Below are positions 40,257 to 50,984 of a DNA stretch of 64,000 bases, piece after piece; the stretch's first letter is position 1; each line of letters begins with the position of its first letter. The notes under the pieces were generated by a model. That model did no database searches. It was not told the DNA's origin and saw only the letters and a program-made list of their open reading frames with translations. A program made the position numbers and the translations under genes. Source of the DNA: Robertkochia marina (GTDB lineage Bacteria; Bacteroidota; Bacteroidia; Flavobacteriales; Flavobacteriaceae); contig NZ_SSMC01000002.1 of assembly GCF_004799345.1 (NCBI RefSeq), positions 868,001 to 932,000 of the forward strand, read 5' to 3'.

Positions 40257-40583
40257 TTAGCCTTCTTTTTCGGTATTTCTGTAATAGATCTTATCGTTCA
40301 ACCATTCTTCAATAGCAATGGCATGAGGCTTCGGAAGCTTTTCATAAAATTTTGACACCTCGATCTGCTCTTTATTCTCGAAGATCTCTTCAAGACTGTC
40401 AGTGTAGGTAGCAAACTCCTCGAGCTTTTCGATAAGTTCCTTTTTTATCTCTGCGTTGATCTGGTTAGCACGCTTGGCAATCACAGAAATTGCTTCGTAA
40501 ATGTTCTCTGTAGGCTTATCGATCTCGTTACGGTTATAGGTAACGGTAGAAACCGGCGCTTCAGAATTTCTAACTTCACTCAT
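40257..40583 (-). CDS. rpoZ: RNA polymerase omega subunit, Bacteroidota type
   Basis: A 108-residue omega-like subunit that helps fold and stabilise the beta-prime subunit of RNA polymerase. The segment ENIYEAISVIAKRANQINAE matches the conserved core of omega (the MR..AA..R region of proteobacterial RpoZ is present as AISVIAKRANQI). The N-terminus and C-terminal tail are longer than in proteobacteria, as usual for this phylum. It sits between bamD (9 bp) and coaBC (3 bp) in one transcript. Confidence 0.88.
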   Translation of the reverse strand: MSEVRNSEAPVSTVTYNRNEIDKPTENIYEAISVIAKRANQINAEIKKELIEKLEEFATYTDSLEEIFENKEQIEVSKFYEKLPKPHAIAIEEWLNDKIYYRNTEKEG

Positions 40584-40592
40584 GGTCTATAG

Positions 40593-41399
40593 TTATTTAC
40601 TAAATTGTTCTAATTCTTTATTAATATCGGTCAACATATCTTCTGCATCTTCACGGTATTGACCTTCTGCATAATCTTCAAGCAGCACGTTATACGTCTC
40701 GATGGCATTATTTAAACGCTCTTCACGTTTGCTGTATATACTGTTCATGGCCAGGTTATATTCTGCCGTAAACTTGTAAAATAAAGCATCTTCACGGTAC
40801 TCCGATCCGGGATTATCTTTTAAAAATAGTTCAAAAGATTTAATTGACGCAAAATAATCAGATATGGTGTTGTATTGTTTGGCTATCTCAAAAGACTTTT
40901 TGTCCAGCTTCCTTCTCAGATCCTGCACCATTGCATTGGCCTCTTCCAGCTTCTCAGACTCCGGGTATGAGTTGATGTACACCTGTAAACGCTCTATGGC
41001 CTCCTTGGTTTCTGCCTGATCAAGACTGTATTTGGGAGAGGTCAGGTACTCGCTTTTTGCTCCAAGAAAAGCAGCTTGCTCTACTTTTTCACTCCTTGGA
41101 TACGATTTTGCAAATCTCTCGAATTGATAGGCCGATTGGTAATACTGTTCTTTTTGGTAATAACTGTCGGCATAAAAGTAAATAATACGCTCTCCCTGGG
41201 GTTTTCCAATATAATTAGGAACGATCTGATCAAAAAGCCTGATAGCACGGGTATAATCCCCTTCACTATAAAGCTTTTCTGCCATTTCATATTTTTTCTT
41301 CACATCGTCTTCCTTGAGCACCTTTTGATACTCACTGCAGGAAGATAGCAGAACAGTGGCTAATACACCGGTAAGCAGGGTTCTGTATTTTTTAATCAT
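40593..41399 (-). CDS. bamD: Outer-membrane assembly lipoprotein BamD
   Basis: Lipoprotein component of the beta-barrel assembly machine. The signal peptide MIKKYRTLLTGVLATVLLSSC ends in a lipobox with Cys21. The remainder (268 residues in all) is built from TPR-like helical repeats such as EGDYTRAIRLFDQIVPNYIG and YQSAYQFERFAKSYPRSEK. It is the first gene of the bamD-rpoZ-coaBC-porD transcript. A perfect -7 element TAATTTTG ends 4 nt before its ATG, so transcription probably begins at or next to the start codon. Confidence 0.93.
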   Translation of the reverse strand: MIKKYRTLLTGVLATVLLSSCSEYQKVLKEDDVKKKYEMAEKLYSEGDYTRAIRLFDQIVPNYIGKPQGERIIYFYADSYYQKEQYYQSAYQFERFAKSYPRSEKVEQAAFLGAKSEYLTSPKYSLDQAETKEAIERLQVYINSYPESEKLEEANAMVQDLRRKLDKKSFEIAKQYNTISDYFASIKSFELFLKDNPGSEYREDALFYKFTAEYNLAMNSIYSKREERLNNAIETYNVLLEDYAEGQYREDAEDMLTDINKELEQFSK

Positions 41400-41403
41400 C
41401 GGG

Positions 41404-41411
41404 CAAAATTA
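41404..41411 (-). promoter_or_regulatory. -7 element immediately before the bamD start
   Basis: TAATTTTG on the minus strand is separated from the bamD ATG (41399) by only CCCG. A TTT lies 20 nt upstream, in the place of the -33 TTG. Confidence 0.65.
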
Positions 41412-41530
41412 GATAAATATCTTAAATATTAAAAACTATTTCAATCACGCTAAAAATAAAGGGCTTCAACCTCTAAAGAAATGATTTATTAAAACTTTAA
41501 CGGTTATGCGCCGGCCTGCAATTTACCATA

Positions 41531-41566
41531 AAAAAAGGCTTTGACAACAAGAATGTCAAAACCTTT
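41531..41566 (-). terminator. Terminator after dapA
   Basis: AAAGG and TTTGACA on the left pair with TGTCAAA and CCTTT on the right, with a one-base bulge opposite each other. The minus strand continues into a T tract. Confidence 0.8.
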
Positions 41567-41591
41567 ATAGGTATCATAGTTTTTACAAAAT

Positions 41592-42482
41592 TTACATCAG
41601 GGCAGCTCCGATTTGAAGATACTTTGAGATCTTACTTCTCAAACCTTCTGAGGCTTCTACCAACGGAAGTCGTACCGCCGGTGATTCGATCACATCCAAC
41701 TGATGTAATAATGACTTAATACCCGCAGGATTACCCTCCTCGAAGATATAATCGATCACATCCATCAACTCAAAATGAAGGGCGTTGGCTTTTTTCAAAT
41801 GAGCCTCCCCGGCAGCAACCACCATCGATGAGAACTTCTCGGGCAAGCCCTGACCGATCACCGAAATTACTCCGGCACCTCCTGCTGCCACCATGGGCAG
41901 GGTAAGCATATCATCTCCGGAAATAACCATAAAATTATCAGGAACATCCTTTAATAGCCTCATGGCCTGAACCATATCTCCCGCTGCCTCCTTGATACCA
42001 ATAATGTTTTCAAAATCGTTGGCCAATCGAACCACCGTCTCCGGAAGCATATTTGATGCTGTTCTTCCCGGAACATTGTAAAGGATCACAGGAAGAGACG
42101 AATTCAAAGCCACCTGTTCAAAATGCCTGTAAATACCTTCCTGTGTTGGCTTGTTGTAGTAGGGAGACACCGAAAGCACGGCATCATATCCTTGCAGGTT
42201 ATCCGGTGTTAAAGCTTCAACCACCTCCGAGGTATTATTACTTCCCACTCCTAAAACCAATGGCAAACGCCCTTTGTTGGCCGCCACCACCGTTTCTTTC
42301 ACTAATTTCTTCTCCTCAGAATTTAACGTGGCAGCTTCTGCCGTGGTACCTAAAACCACCAGGTAATCAACACCTCCCGCTATCACATATTCTACCAATC
42401 GTTCCAAAGACCGGGTATCCACACTCAAATCCTCCCTGAAAGGAGTTATTAAAGCCACCCCTGTTCCCTTAAATGCCTTCAT
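41592..42482 (-). CDS. dapA: 4-hydroxy-tetrahydrodipicolinate synthase
   Basis: Class I aldolase condensing pyruvate and aspartate semialdehyde in the diaminopimelate/lysine pathway. The 296-residue (beta/alpha)8 barrel keeps Thr46-Thr47 (LGTTAEA), Tyr135 (ILYNVPGR) and the Schiff-base Lys164 (IGIKEAAGD). The start overlaps the stop of the upstream DUF6913-like gene by one base, so the two are co-transcribed. It pairs functionally with dapF, found at 59.3-60.1 kb in the window. Confidence 0.96.
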   Translation of the reverse strand: MKAFKGTGVALITPFREDLSVDTRSLERLVEYVIAGGVDYLVVLGTTAEAATLNSEEKKLVKETVVAANKGRLPLVLGVGSNNTSEVVEALTPDNLQGYDAVLSVSPYYNKPTQEGIYRHFEQVALNSSLPVILYNVPGRTASNMLPETVVRLANDFENIIGIKEAAGDMVQAMRLLKDVPDNFMVISGDDMLTLPMVAAGGAGVISVIGQGLPEKFSSMVVAAGEAHLKKANALHFELMDVIDYIFEEGNPAGIKSLLHQLDVIESPAVRLPLVEASEGLRSKISKYLQIGAALM

Positions 42483-43006
42483 TATTTATTGCTTAAGATC
42501 TTTAAATACTTTACTAATTCATCGCGGAAATTCTCAAAATCACCGGGCTCTGTCAGCAACGTTAAGTCATTGAAATCAGAGAGATCTGCCGACAAGCCTA
42601 CTTTAAAGGAAGCACGGGTAAGTACTGTCATCAACTTCATGACCGGAGTTGCCTGCCCGTAGTAATTGATCAGCAGATCATAGTTCCTGGATAAAAAATC
42701 CTGTACCTCGTTTGATCTGACCAATCCATTACCCTTGACCGTTGCTTCAGAAAAAACGGGAATCAGGTAGTTAACAGACTTATGCACCTTCTCTACGTAT
42801 CCCAAAATAAACACCTTTTCATTTGCAACGTTTAAAGCAGTGGCTAATTGTAACAAGGGCCTTATATCGGCCAGCTTATCATAATCAATGATGATAGCCA
42901 GTGAGCGTATGTCACCGGGGGCCGATAAGTACCTTTCACCTTCTCTTTGAAGTTCACGGCGAATACGCTTATCAATAGCTTTGTCTTTTAAGCTTTTTAA
43001 GATCAT
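42482..43006 (-). CDS. DUF6913-like hypothetical protein
   Basis: A 174-residue soluble protein with a Rossmann-like alternation ([55 protein letters not shown]). It resembles flavobacterial proteins named DUF6913 that often sit next to dapA; I recall this association but cannot check it. No catalytic motif is evident. Translation is probably coupled to dapA through the one-base overlap (TAATG-type junction). Confidence 0.75.
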   Translation of the reverse strand: MILKSLKDKAIDKRIRRELQREGERYLSAPGDIRSLAIIIDYDKLADIRPLLQLATALNVANEKVFILGYVEKVHKSVNYLIPVFSEATVKGNGLVRSNEVQDFLSRNYDLLINYYGQATPVMKLMTVLTRASFKVGLSADLSDFNDLTLLTEPGDFENFRDELVKYLKILSNK

Positions 43007-43119
43007 CTATTCTTGCATTAAACCGCAAAGATAAAGTTTACATTATTTCCATCACAAAATTAAGAAAGCAGCTTGTATGAATATAAAACATTTTGTTACA
43101 AATACAACAATGTGTTTCA

Positions 43120-43817
43120 TCAGGGGTTTTGCTCTGTTTTTGCAGAGGTGATTTCCCTGTAATCAAATTCATTAAAAAATCGCAACATAAAAAAGTACTG
43201 CACTGTAGTAGCAAAAGCATGAGAGAATAGAAAAATGAAAAGAGGAGACACGAAGGTGTAGAAACCATGCATAATATCTCCGAAAGTCAGTGCAAGAGCC
43301 ATGATCACCGTAAAGAGGTAGACTTTACGCTCATCATTAAAAAACTTAACGAGGGCAAGAAAGAAAAACAGTATCACCAGGGAAGCATAGATCATTATTA
43401 CAGGATAAAGGGTGCCCATTTTCGCTCCAAAAATATCCTTGATACTAAACAGAAAATAAACGAACCACAGTGCAATAAAGGGTAAAAAGGAAAACAATAT
43501 TTTTTTCAGGCTAACATCCTTAATACATTTATAGGCTATATAAATGAACACCAAATGCCCCATCCCGAAGAAAAATAACATAAAAGGGTACAATTGCTCG
43601 GTTTTAATGGGCCAAATAATATCTCCTATGTAATAGCAAATGAAAATGATCCAGGAAATTCTGTGAACTTTTCTCCGGGCCCTGTAATGCTGCCAAAATA
43701 CCATTGGCAGCAATTGCAGTTTAAGGATCTCTGCCAACACCTCAAATTTAAGGATGACAACGATCAGATAAGCTGCCGCTACAACCAGATACCATTTCCA
43801 TTGCAAAAGTTTTATCA

Positions 43818-43818
<1 letters not shown>
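43120..43818 (-). CDS. YhhN-like (lysoplasmalogenase-like) membrane protein
   Basis: A 232-residue protein with about eight hydrophobic helices. It keeps two GD motifs in the positions used by the YhhN family: ICYYIGDIIW (near 60-69) and ALTFGDIMHGFYTF (near 175-188), plus LFFFGMGHLVFIYIAYKC and a final QYFFMLRFFNEF helix. It is therefore a third YhhN-like protein in the window, more distant than the pair at 5.3-6.9 kb. Its start codon overlaps the ligA stop by one base, so it is translated from the ligase transcript. Lysoplasmalogenase activity is only inferred from the fold. Confidence 0.7.
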
Positions 43819-46397
<2,579 letters not shown>

Positions 46398-46401
<4 letters not shown>

Positions 46402-47264
46402 TTTATTGCTTTTATCATACGGTCGTTTCCTGAAAGGTCTTTTCTGAGAACCACCTCAGAAAACCCAAAAGATGCAACCAGATCTTTCGTTTCCTGCCCA
46501 AGATACTGATTGATCTCAAAAAATAACTTTCCGCCCGGTGATAAATTCTGATAGGCTAATTCAGAAATCTTCCGATAAAATATTAGTGGATCCCTGTCAG
46601 AAACAAATAGGGCCTGTGAGGGTTCATGCTTTAGTACATTGTTTTTTATTTCCTGTTTTTCCAGGTCTCTTACGTAAGGTGGGTTGGAAACGATCACATC
46701 AAAGCGTTGATCCTTAGATGCCTTAAAAAGATCATTCAAGGAGGTTGTTTTAAGGATATCTCTTTGCATGAACCGGACATCAACATGGTTGGAAGATGCA
46801 TTTTTCTGAGCTATTTCCAGGGTTTTTGAGCTTATATCGATCGCATACACCTCGGCCCTGGTTAGGGCGGCTGCCAGAGAAATGGCAATGCATCCGGTAC
46901 CGGTACCTATATCGAGGATGTTTAATTCAGCATCCGGAGTTTCCTCGGTGATCCACGCTACCAGCTCTTCGGTTTCCTGCCTGGGAATCAACGTATTTTC
47001 ATCAACCTCAAATACTCTCCCCATAAATGTAGCATGACCGAAAATGTACTGAACAGGTTCTTCAGCTTTTAAACGGGCGGTGATCTTCAGTAATTCATCA
47101 AGGGTTCCATCAGAAAGAACCTCATCGCGTCTAAGGGTTATCTCATAGGCTTTATAACCCGGTACTTCTTCCATCACAACCCTGAAGAGTGCCAGTATCT
47201 CCTCTTCCGGATACACCCCCTCCAGCCGATCAAAAAAAAAGTTTCGAAATTCGAAAAGCTTCAT
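46398..47264 (-). CDS. prmC: Release-factor glutamine methyltransferase
   Basis: SAM-dependent enzyme that N5-methylates the GGQ glutamine of release factors 1 and 2. The N-terminal helical domain (1-95) is followed by the Rossmann domain with LDIGTGTGCIAISLA (117-131) and the catalytic NPPY at 194-197. Length (288) is normal. A one-base gap separates it from the upstream GNAT gene, and the stop overlaps the LOG start by 4 bp. Confidence 0.95.
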
Positions 47265-47265
47265 A

Positions 47266-47751
47266 TCAGAGATCTTTCAACAACCAAACCGGGCAGGCAG
47301 AATGTCCGGTATCGCCCATAGGGGCATCAATATATTTAAAGCCATTTTTTACATAGAGCTTTTGAGCCTGCTTCATATAAGGCATGGTTTCTATATACAT
47401 TTGCTCATACTGAAATTCCCTGGCCTTTTCAATACAGGCTTCTATCATTCGCTGCCCTAAACCCAGAGCTCTTACTTCTTTGAGAAAGTACATTTTTTGG
47501 AGTTCGCACACCGGGCCTTCGTAATTATCCAATTGAGCCACTCCTGCCCCTCCGAGTATCTCTCCATCCTGCTCCAGAACAAAGTAAACTGCCCTATCCT
47601 GTTGGTAAGCCTCATACATTTGATCTACCGAAGGGTCTGCATAAGCCGTCCCTACTTTTGGCACTCCCATTTCCACTAAAACGGTTCGTAACACCTTTGC
47701 CATCTGCTCGTTATCGTCCGGTTGGATTTCTCTGATCCGAATACTGCTCAT
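47266..47751 (-). CDS. GNAT family N-acetyltransferase
   Basis: A 161-residue GCN5-related acetyltransferase. The acetyl-CoA loop appears as LQKMYFLKEVRALGLGQRMI. The start is set at ATG 47751 (MSSIRIREIQPDDN), because a longer frame from 47859 would extend into and past the ribD start and adds an unlikely N-terminus. The gene lies one base upstream of prmC, which invites the guess of a translation-related substrate, but nothing in the sequence defines it. Only 29 bp separate its start from the divergent ribD start. Confidence 0.85.
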   Translation of the reverse strand: MSSIRIREIQPDDNEQMAKVLRTVLVEMGVPKVGTAYADPSVDQMYEAYQQDRAVYFVLEQDGEILGGAGVAQLDNYEGPVCELQKMYFLKEVRALGLGQRMIEACIEKAREFQYEQMYIETMPYMKQAQKLYVKNGFKYIDAPMGDTGHSACPVWLLKDL

Positions 47752-47767
47752 AGCTGAATTAAAATAG

Positions 47768-47775
47768 TAATTTTG
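47768..47775 (+). promoter_or_regulatory. -7 element immediately before the ribD start
   Basis: TAATTTTG is followed by CGAGT and then the GTG start of ribD at 47781. It lies within the 29-bp gap between divergent starts; no exact TTG was found at -33. Confidence 0.55.
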
Positions 47776-47780
47776 CGAGT

Positions 47781-48845
47781 GTGAAGATACATGAAATCTA
47801 CATAAAACGATGTCTTGAAATTGCCAAAAACGGACTGGGAAATACCTTTCCAAATCCATCTGTTGGCTGTGTGATCGTTCATAATGGGAGTATTATTGGC
47901 GAAGGATATACCAGTAAGGCAGGAGGCCCTCATGCCGAGGTTAATGCGATCAGCGCTGTTAAGGATGCATCACTTTTAAGGAAGGCTACCTTGTATGTTA
48001 CCCTGGAACCGTGTTCGCATCACGGCAAAACCCCTCCCTGTGCAGACCTGATCACCGCCATGGAGATACCCCGTGTCGTTATTGGTACTTTAGATTCTAA
48101 TAAGGAAGTTAGCGGCAGAGGGGTGAAACAACTTATAGAGCACGGATGCGATGTAACTATTGGGGTGCTTGAAGAGGAATGCCGTTGGCTCAACAGAAGG
48201 TTTTTTTGTTTTCATGAAAAAAAGCGTCCATACATCATCCTGAAATGGGCAGAAAGTGTTGATGGTTATATAGCCCCCCAGCCGGACACACGAAATTCAG
48301 AAAACCCCAAACCGGTATGGTTAAGCGGAAAGACTTCCCGTCAACTGGTGCATAAGTGGAGAAGCGAGGAGCAAGCAATTCTTGTGGGTACAGGGACCGC
48401 CATGGCAGACAACCCTGCATTGAATACGAGAGATTGGTTCGGAAACAGTCCTGTCAGAATCGTTATTGACAAAACAGGAAACATTCCGTTGAATTATCGG
48501 TTATTTGACGGAAAGGCACCCACCCTGGTATTTACAGAAGATGTCAAAAGGCATTCCCAAAGCCTACCTTCCAATGTTGAATTTATTCCTCTTAACAAAA
48601 ACATCACCTTTCCGCAGCAAGTATGCGCAACGCTCTTTGAAAGAAACATTCAAAGCATCATTATTGAAGGAGGCGCGGTAACACTGAGCAGCTTTATCAA
48701 GGAGGGTCTTTGGGACGAAGCTCGTGTATTCAGATCTGACGTTATGCTGGAAGCAGGCATAAAAGCCCCTTCCCTGCAACCACAGGCTTACGCCTCTCAA
48801 CACTCAGGGAACGACCGTTTATTATTTTTTAGGAACGAACATTAA
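47781..48845 (+). CDS. ribD: Bifunctional riboflavin deaminase/reductase RibD
   Basis: Second and third steps of riboflavin synthesis. The N-terminal deaminase domain (1-145) has the zinc site H51-A-E53 (GPHAEVNAI), C78 and C87 (EPCSHHGKTPPCADL). The C-terminal reductase domain (about 150-354) begins ILKWAESVDGYIA and includes SGKTSRQLVHKWRSEEQAIL and IIEGGAVTLSSFI. The start is GTG at 47781; MKIHEIYIKRCLEIAKNGLG matches the usual N-terminus. It heads a plus-strand operon with HAD, EamA and YigZ genes. No FMN riboswitch fits in the 29-bp upstream gap. Confidence 0.95.
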   Translation: MKIHEIYIKRCLEIAKNGLGNTFPNPSVGCVIVHNGSIIGEGYTSKAGGPHAEVNAISAVKDASLLRKATLYVTLEPCSHHGKTPPCADLITAMEIPRVVIGTLDSNKEVSGRGVKQLIEHGCDVTIGVLEEECRWLNRRFFCFHEKKRPYIILKWAESVDGYIAPQPDTRNSENPKPVWLSGKTSRQLVHKWRSEEQAILVGTGTAMADNPALNTRDWFGNSPVRIVIDKTGNIPLNYRLFDGKAPTLVFTEDVKRHSQSLPSNVEFIPLNKNITFPQQVCATLFERNIQSIIIEGGAVTLSSFIKEGLWDEARVFRSDVMLEAGIKAPSLQPQAYASQHSGNDRLLFFRNEH

Positions 48846-48860
48846 TTTTATCCGCAGAAT

Positions 48861-49484
48861 ATGCACGGAAAAATAAAGAACATCATATTTGACTTTGGCG
48901 ACATTTTCATCAACCTTGATAAGGAGGCACCCCTAAGAGGGATACATGCACTCGATCCGGGGTTTGTTTTAGATGACAACACCCTTCAGACCAATGAACA
49001 GTATGAAAAAGGTGAGATCACTACCTCCGACTTTGTAGCGCATTACCTGAGAAAGCTTTCCTGTGAGGATGAAAACCGGCTAATTGACATATGGAATTCA
49101 ATTATACTGGATCTCCCGGAATACAGGGTTGAATTTCTTGAAGCATTACGATCAGAACATCCGTATCGGTTATTTCTGTTGAGCAACACCAATGCCCTGC
49201 ATATGGAACAGGTGATTGCCAATACCGAGGCGTCGCTGTATAATAGATTTCGAAGATCATTTGAAAAATTTTATCTCTCTCACGAGATCGGTTACAGAAA
49301 ACCCAACACAGACATCTACAAGTTCGTCCTGGAAGAAAACAGATTGTCGGCCGGTGAGACACTATTTATTGACGATCTTCCTGAAAACACCCGGGCAGCT
49401 GCCTCTTTAGGAATACATACCTGGAATTTGATCCCGGGAACTGAAGATGTAACAGAGCTGTTCAACAAAAACCTCCCCCTGTGA
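48861..49484 (+). CDS. HAD-family phosphatase (YihX-like)
   Basis: A 207-residue haloacid dehalogenase superfamily hydrolase. Motif I is IIFDFGDIF with nucleophile Asp11; position +2 is Gly, as in YihX-like members. Motif II is LLSNTN, motif III YRKPNTDIYK and motif IV LFIDDLPENTRAA. YihX acts on alpha-glucose-1-phosphate and FMN/riboflavin-pathway phosphatases also belong to this superfamily, so a role in dephosphorylating the RibD product is a possible inference from its position 15 bp after ribD. Confidence 0.88.
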   Translation: MHGKIKNIIFDFGDIFINLDKEAPLRGIHALDPGFVLDDNTLQTNEQYEKGEITTSDFVAHYLRKLSCEDENRLIDIWNSIILDLPEYRVEFLEALRSEHPYRLFLLSNTNALHMEQVIANTEASLYNRFRRSFEKFYLSHEIGYRKPNTDIYKFVLEENRLSAGETLFIDDLPENTRAAASLGIHTWNLIPGTEDVTELFNKNLPL

Positions 49485-50353
49485 TCTATCTTTTTCTAAG
49501 TGTTCTTGTTTCCAGTTCACTATTTGTGATCTTTAAATTGTTTAATAAATACCAGGTTAACACTTTCAATGCGATCGTGATAAATTACCTGGTTGCCAGT
49601 ATCACCGGGTTATTGCTTTACCCCTCTCCGTGGAATATTGCACAGGTTACCGGCAGCGCCTGGTTTCCGGGCACGGTATTTCTGGGATTCATGTTTATTT
49701 TTATTTTCATGGTCATGGCACGAACGGCCCAGGAAATAGGGCTTTCGGTAGCTTCGGTTGCAGGTAAGATGTCGTTGGTCATTCCTGTTATATTTGGGAT
49801 CGCCGTTTACGGAGAATCAATGAATATCATAAAATCAGCCGGGATCATCCTGGCCCTGGCTGCCGTATACCTGGTTTCTTTAAAGGCCGATGAACCTAAC
49901 AGACTAAACAGAAACAAATGGTTCTTACCGGCCATTCTGTTCGCAGGCTCGGGGATCATAGACACCACCCTGAAATATTTGGAGTCAAAATATGTTGCCC
50001 AGGAAGCGTTTCCCTTATACTCTTCCAGCATTTTTGCCATTGCTGCATTGGCCGGATCTACCGTACTCATTTACCGCCTGTCGACCGGCAAATTATCATT
50101 CAGACCCAAGGACATTCTTGGAGGAATTTTTCTTGGGATCCCCAATTATTTTTCCATCTATTTTATCTTGAAAGCCCTGAAGCAAGATGCCATGGAGAGT
50201 TCGGTGGTTTTTTCAGTAAACAATGTAGCTATCGTACTCCTGACAACGATTTTCGGAATTGTACTCTTTCGGGAAAAGTTACAACCGAAAAACTGGATCG
50301 GAGTTGTCCTGGCCATGATAAGTATATTACTGATCACTTTTTCTAAATTGTAA
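49481..50353 (+). CDS. EamA/DMT family transporter
   Basis: A 290-residue inner-membrane transporter of the drug/metabolite superfamily with ten hydrophobic helices in two EamA halves (for example ASVAGKMSLVIPVIFGIAVYGE in the first and SSVVFSVNNVAIVLLTTIFG in the second). The start is GTG at 49481, overlapping the HAD stop by 4 bp, so translation is coupled. Substrate is unknown; its place in the ribD operon could suggest flavin-related transport, but this is weak. Confidence 0.88.
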   Translation: MIYLFLSVLVSSSLFVIFKLFNKYQVNTFNAIVINYLVASITGLLLYPSPWNIAQVTGSAWFPGTVFLGFMFIFIFMVMARTAQEIGLSVASVAGKMSLVIPVIFGIAVYGESMNIIKSAGIILALAAVYLVSLKADEPNRLNRNKWFLPAILFAGSGIIDTTLKYLESKYVAQEAFPLYSSSIFAIAALAGSTVLIYRLSTGKLSFRPKDILGGIFLGIPNYFSIYFILKALKQDAMESSVVFSVNNVAIVLLTTIFGIVLFREKLQPKNWIGVVLAMISILLITFSKL

Positions 50354-50355
50354 CG

Positions 50356-50961
50356 ATGCAAAACGACACCTACAAAACACTTGACCATCCGGGAGAAGAA
50401 ACCTTATTCAAAGAGAAAGGCAGTAAGTTTTACGGATACGCATACCCGGTGAAGAACGAAGAAGAGGTAAAGGTTATTCTGGAAGAGCTGAAAAGTAAGC
50501 ACCATAGCGCCAGGCACTGGTGCTATGCCTGGCAAATAGGCACAGAAAATCCCGGATTCAGAGCTAACGACGACGGGGAACCATCAAACTCTGCAGGAAT
50601 GCCCATTTATGGCCAGATCCAAAGCTTTGAACTCACCAATGTCCTGGTAGTGGTTGTTCGATATTTTGGAGGTACAAAATTAGGTGTTGGCGGTTTGATC
50701 CAGGCCTATAAGGCCTCAGCACAATTTGCACTGGAAGCATCGACCCTTGTAGAAAAGACGATCGATCAGCATTTCATACTGGAATTTGAATACAAAGACA
50801 TGAGTCATGTTATGCGGGTCATTAAAGAAAAGCAACTCAACCTGATCGAACAGGAAATGGGTCTCACCTGTAAGATCGAGATCAGTGTGAGAAAAGGTCT
50901 TGCAGAACAGGTCATCCCGGCCTTTGAACCCTTATACCAGGTAAAGGTGTCTCCCGTCTAG
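50356..50961 (+). CDS. YigZ/IMPACT family protein
   Basis: A 201-residue protein of the YigZ (IMPACT N-terminal) family. Recognisable stretches are LFKEKGSKFYGYAYPV, SARHWCYAWQIG, NDDGEPSNSAGMPI and VVVRYFGGTKLGVGGLIQAY, which are almost diagnostic. The C-terminal 70 residues form a ferredoxin-like domain. Function in bacteria is not settled. It begins 2 bp after the transporter gene and is the last gene of the ribD operon; it ends convergent to the GH9 gene with a 23-bp gap. Confidence 0.9.
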   Translation: MQNDTYKTLDHPGEETLFKEKGSKFYGYAYPVKNEEEVKVILEELKSKHHSARHWCYAWQIGTENPGFRANDDGEPSNSAGMPIYGQIQSFELTNVLVVVVRYFGGTKLGVGGLIQAYKASAQFALEASTLVEKTIDQHFILEFEYKDMSHVMRVIKEKQLNLIEQEMGLTCKIEISVRKGLAEQVIPAFEPLYQVKVSPV

Positions 50962-50984
50962 CTTATTCAAGCCTTCGAATTCTT

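Noticed and set aside
43038-43268. 76-codon minus-strand frame
   Set aside because: It overlaps the YhhN-like gene in another frame and has no independent support.
47752-47780. FMN riboswitch upstream of ribD
   Set aside because: Only 29 bp separate ribD from the divergent gene, far too short for the aptamer.
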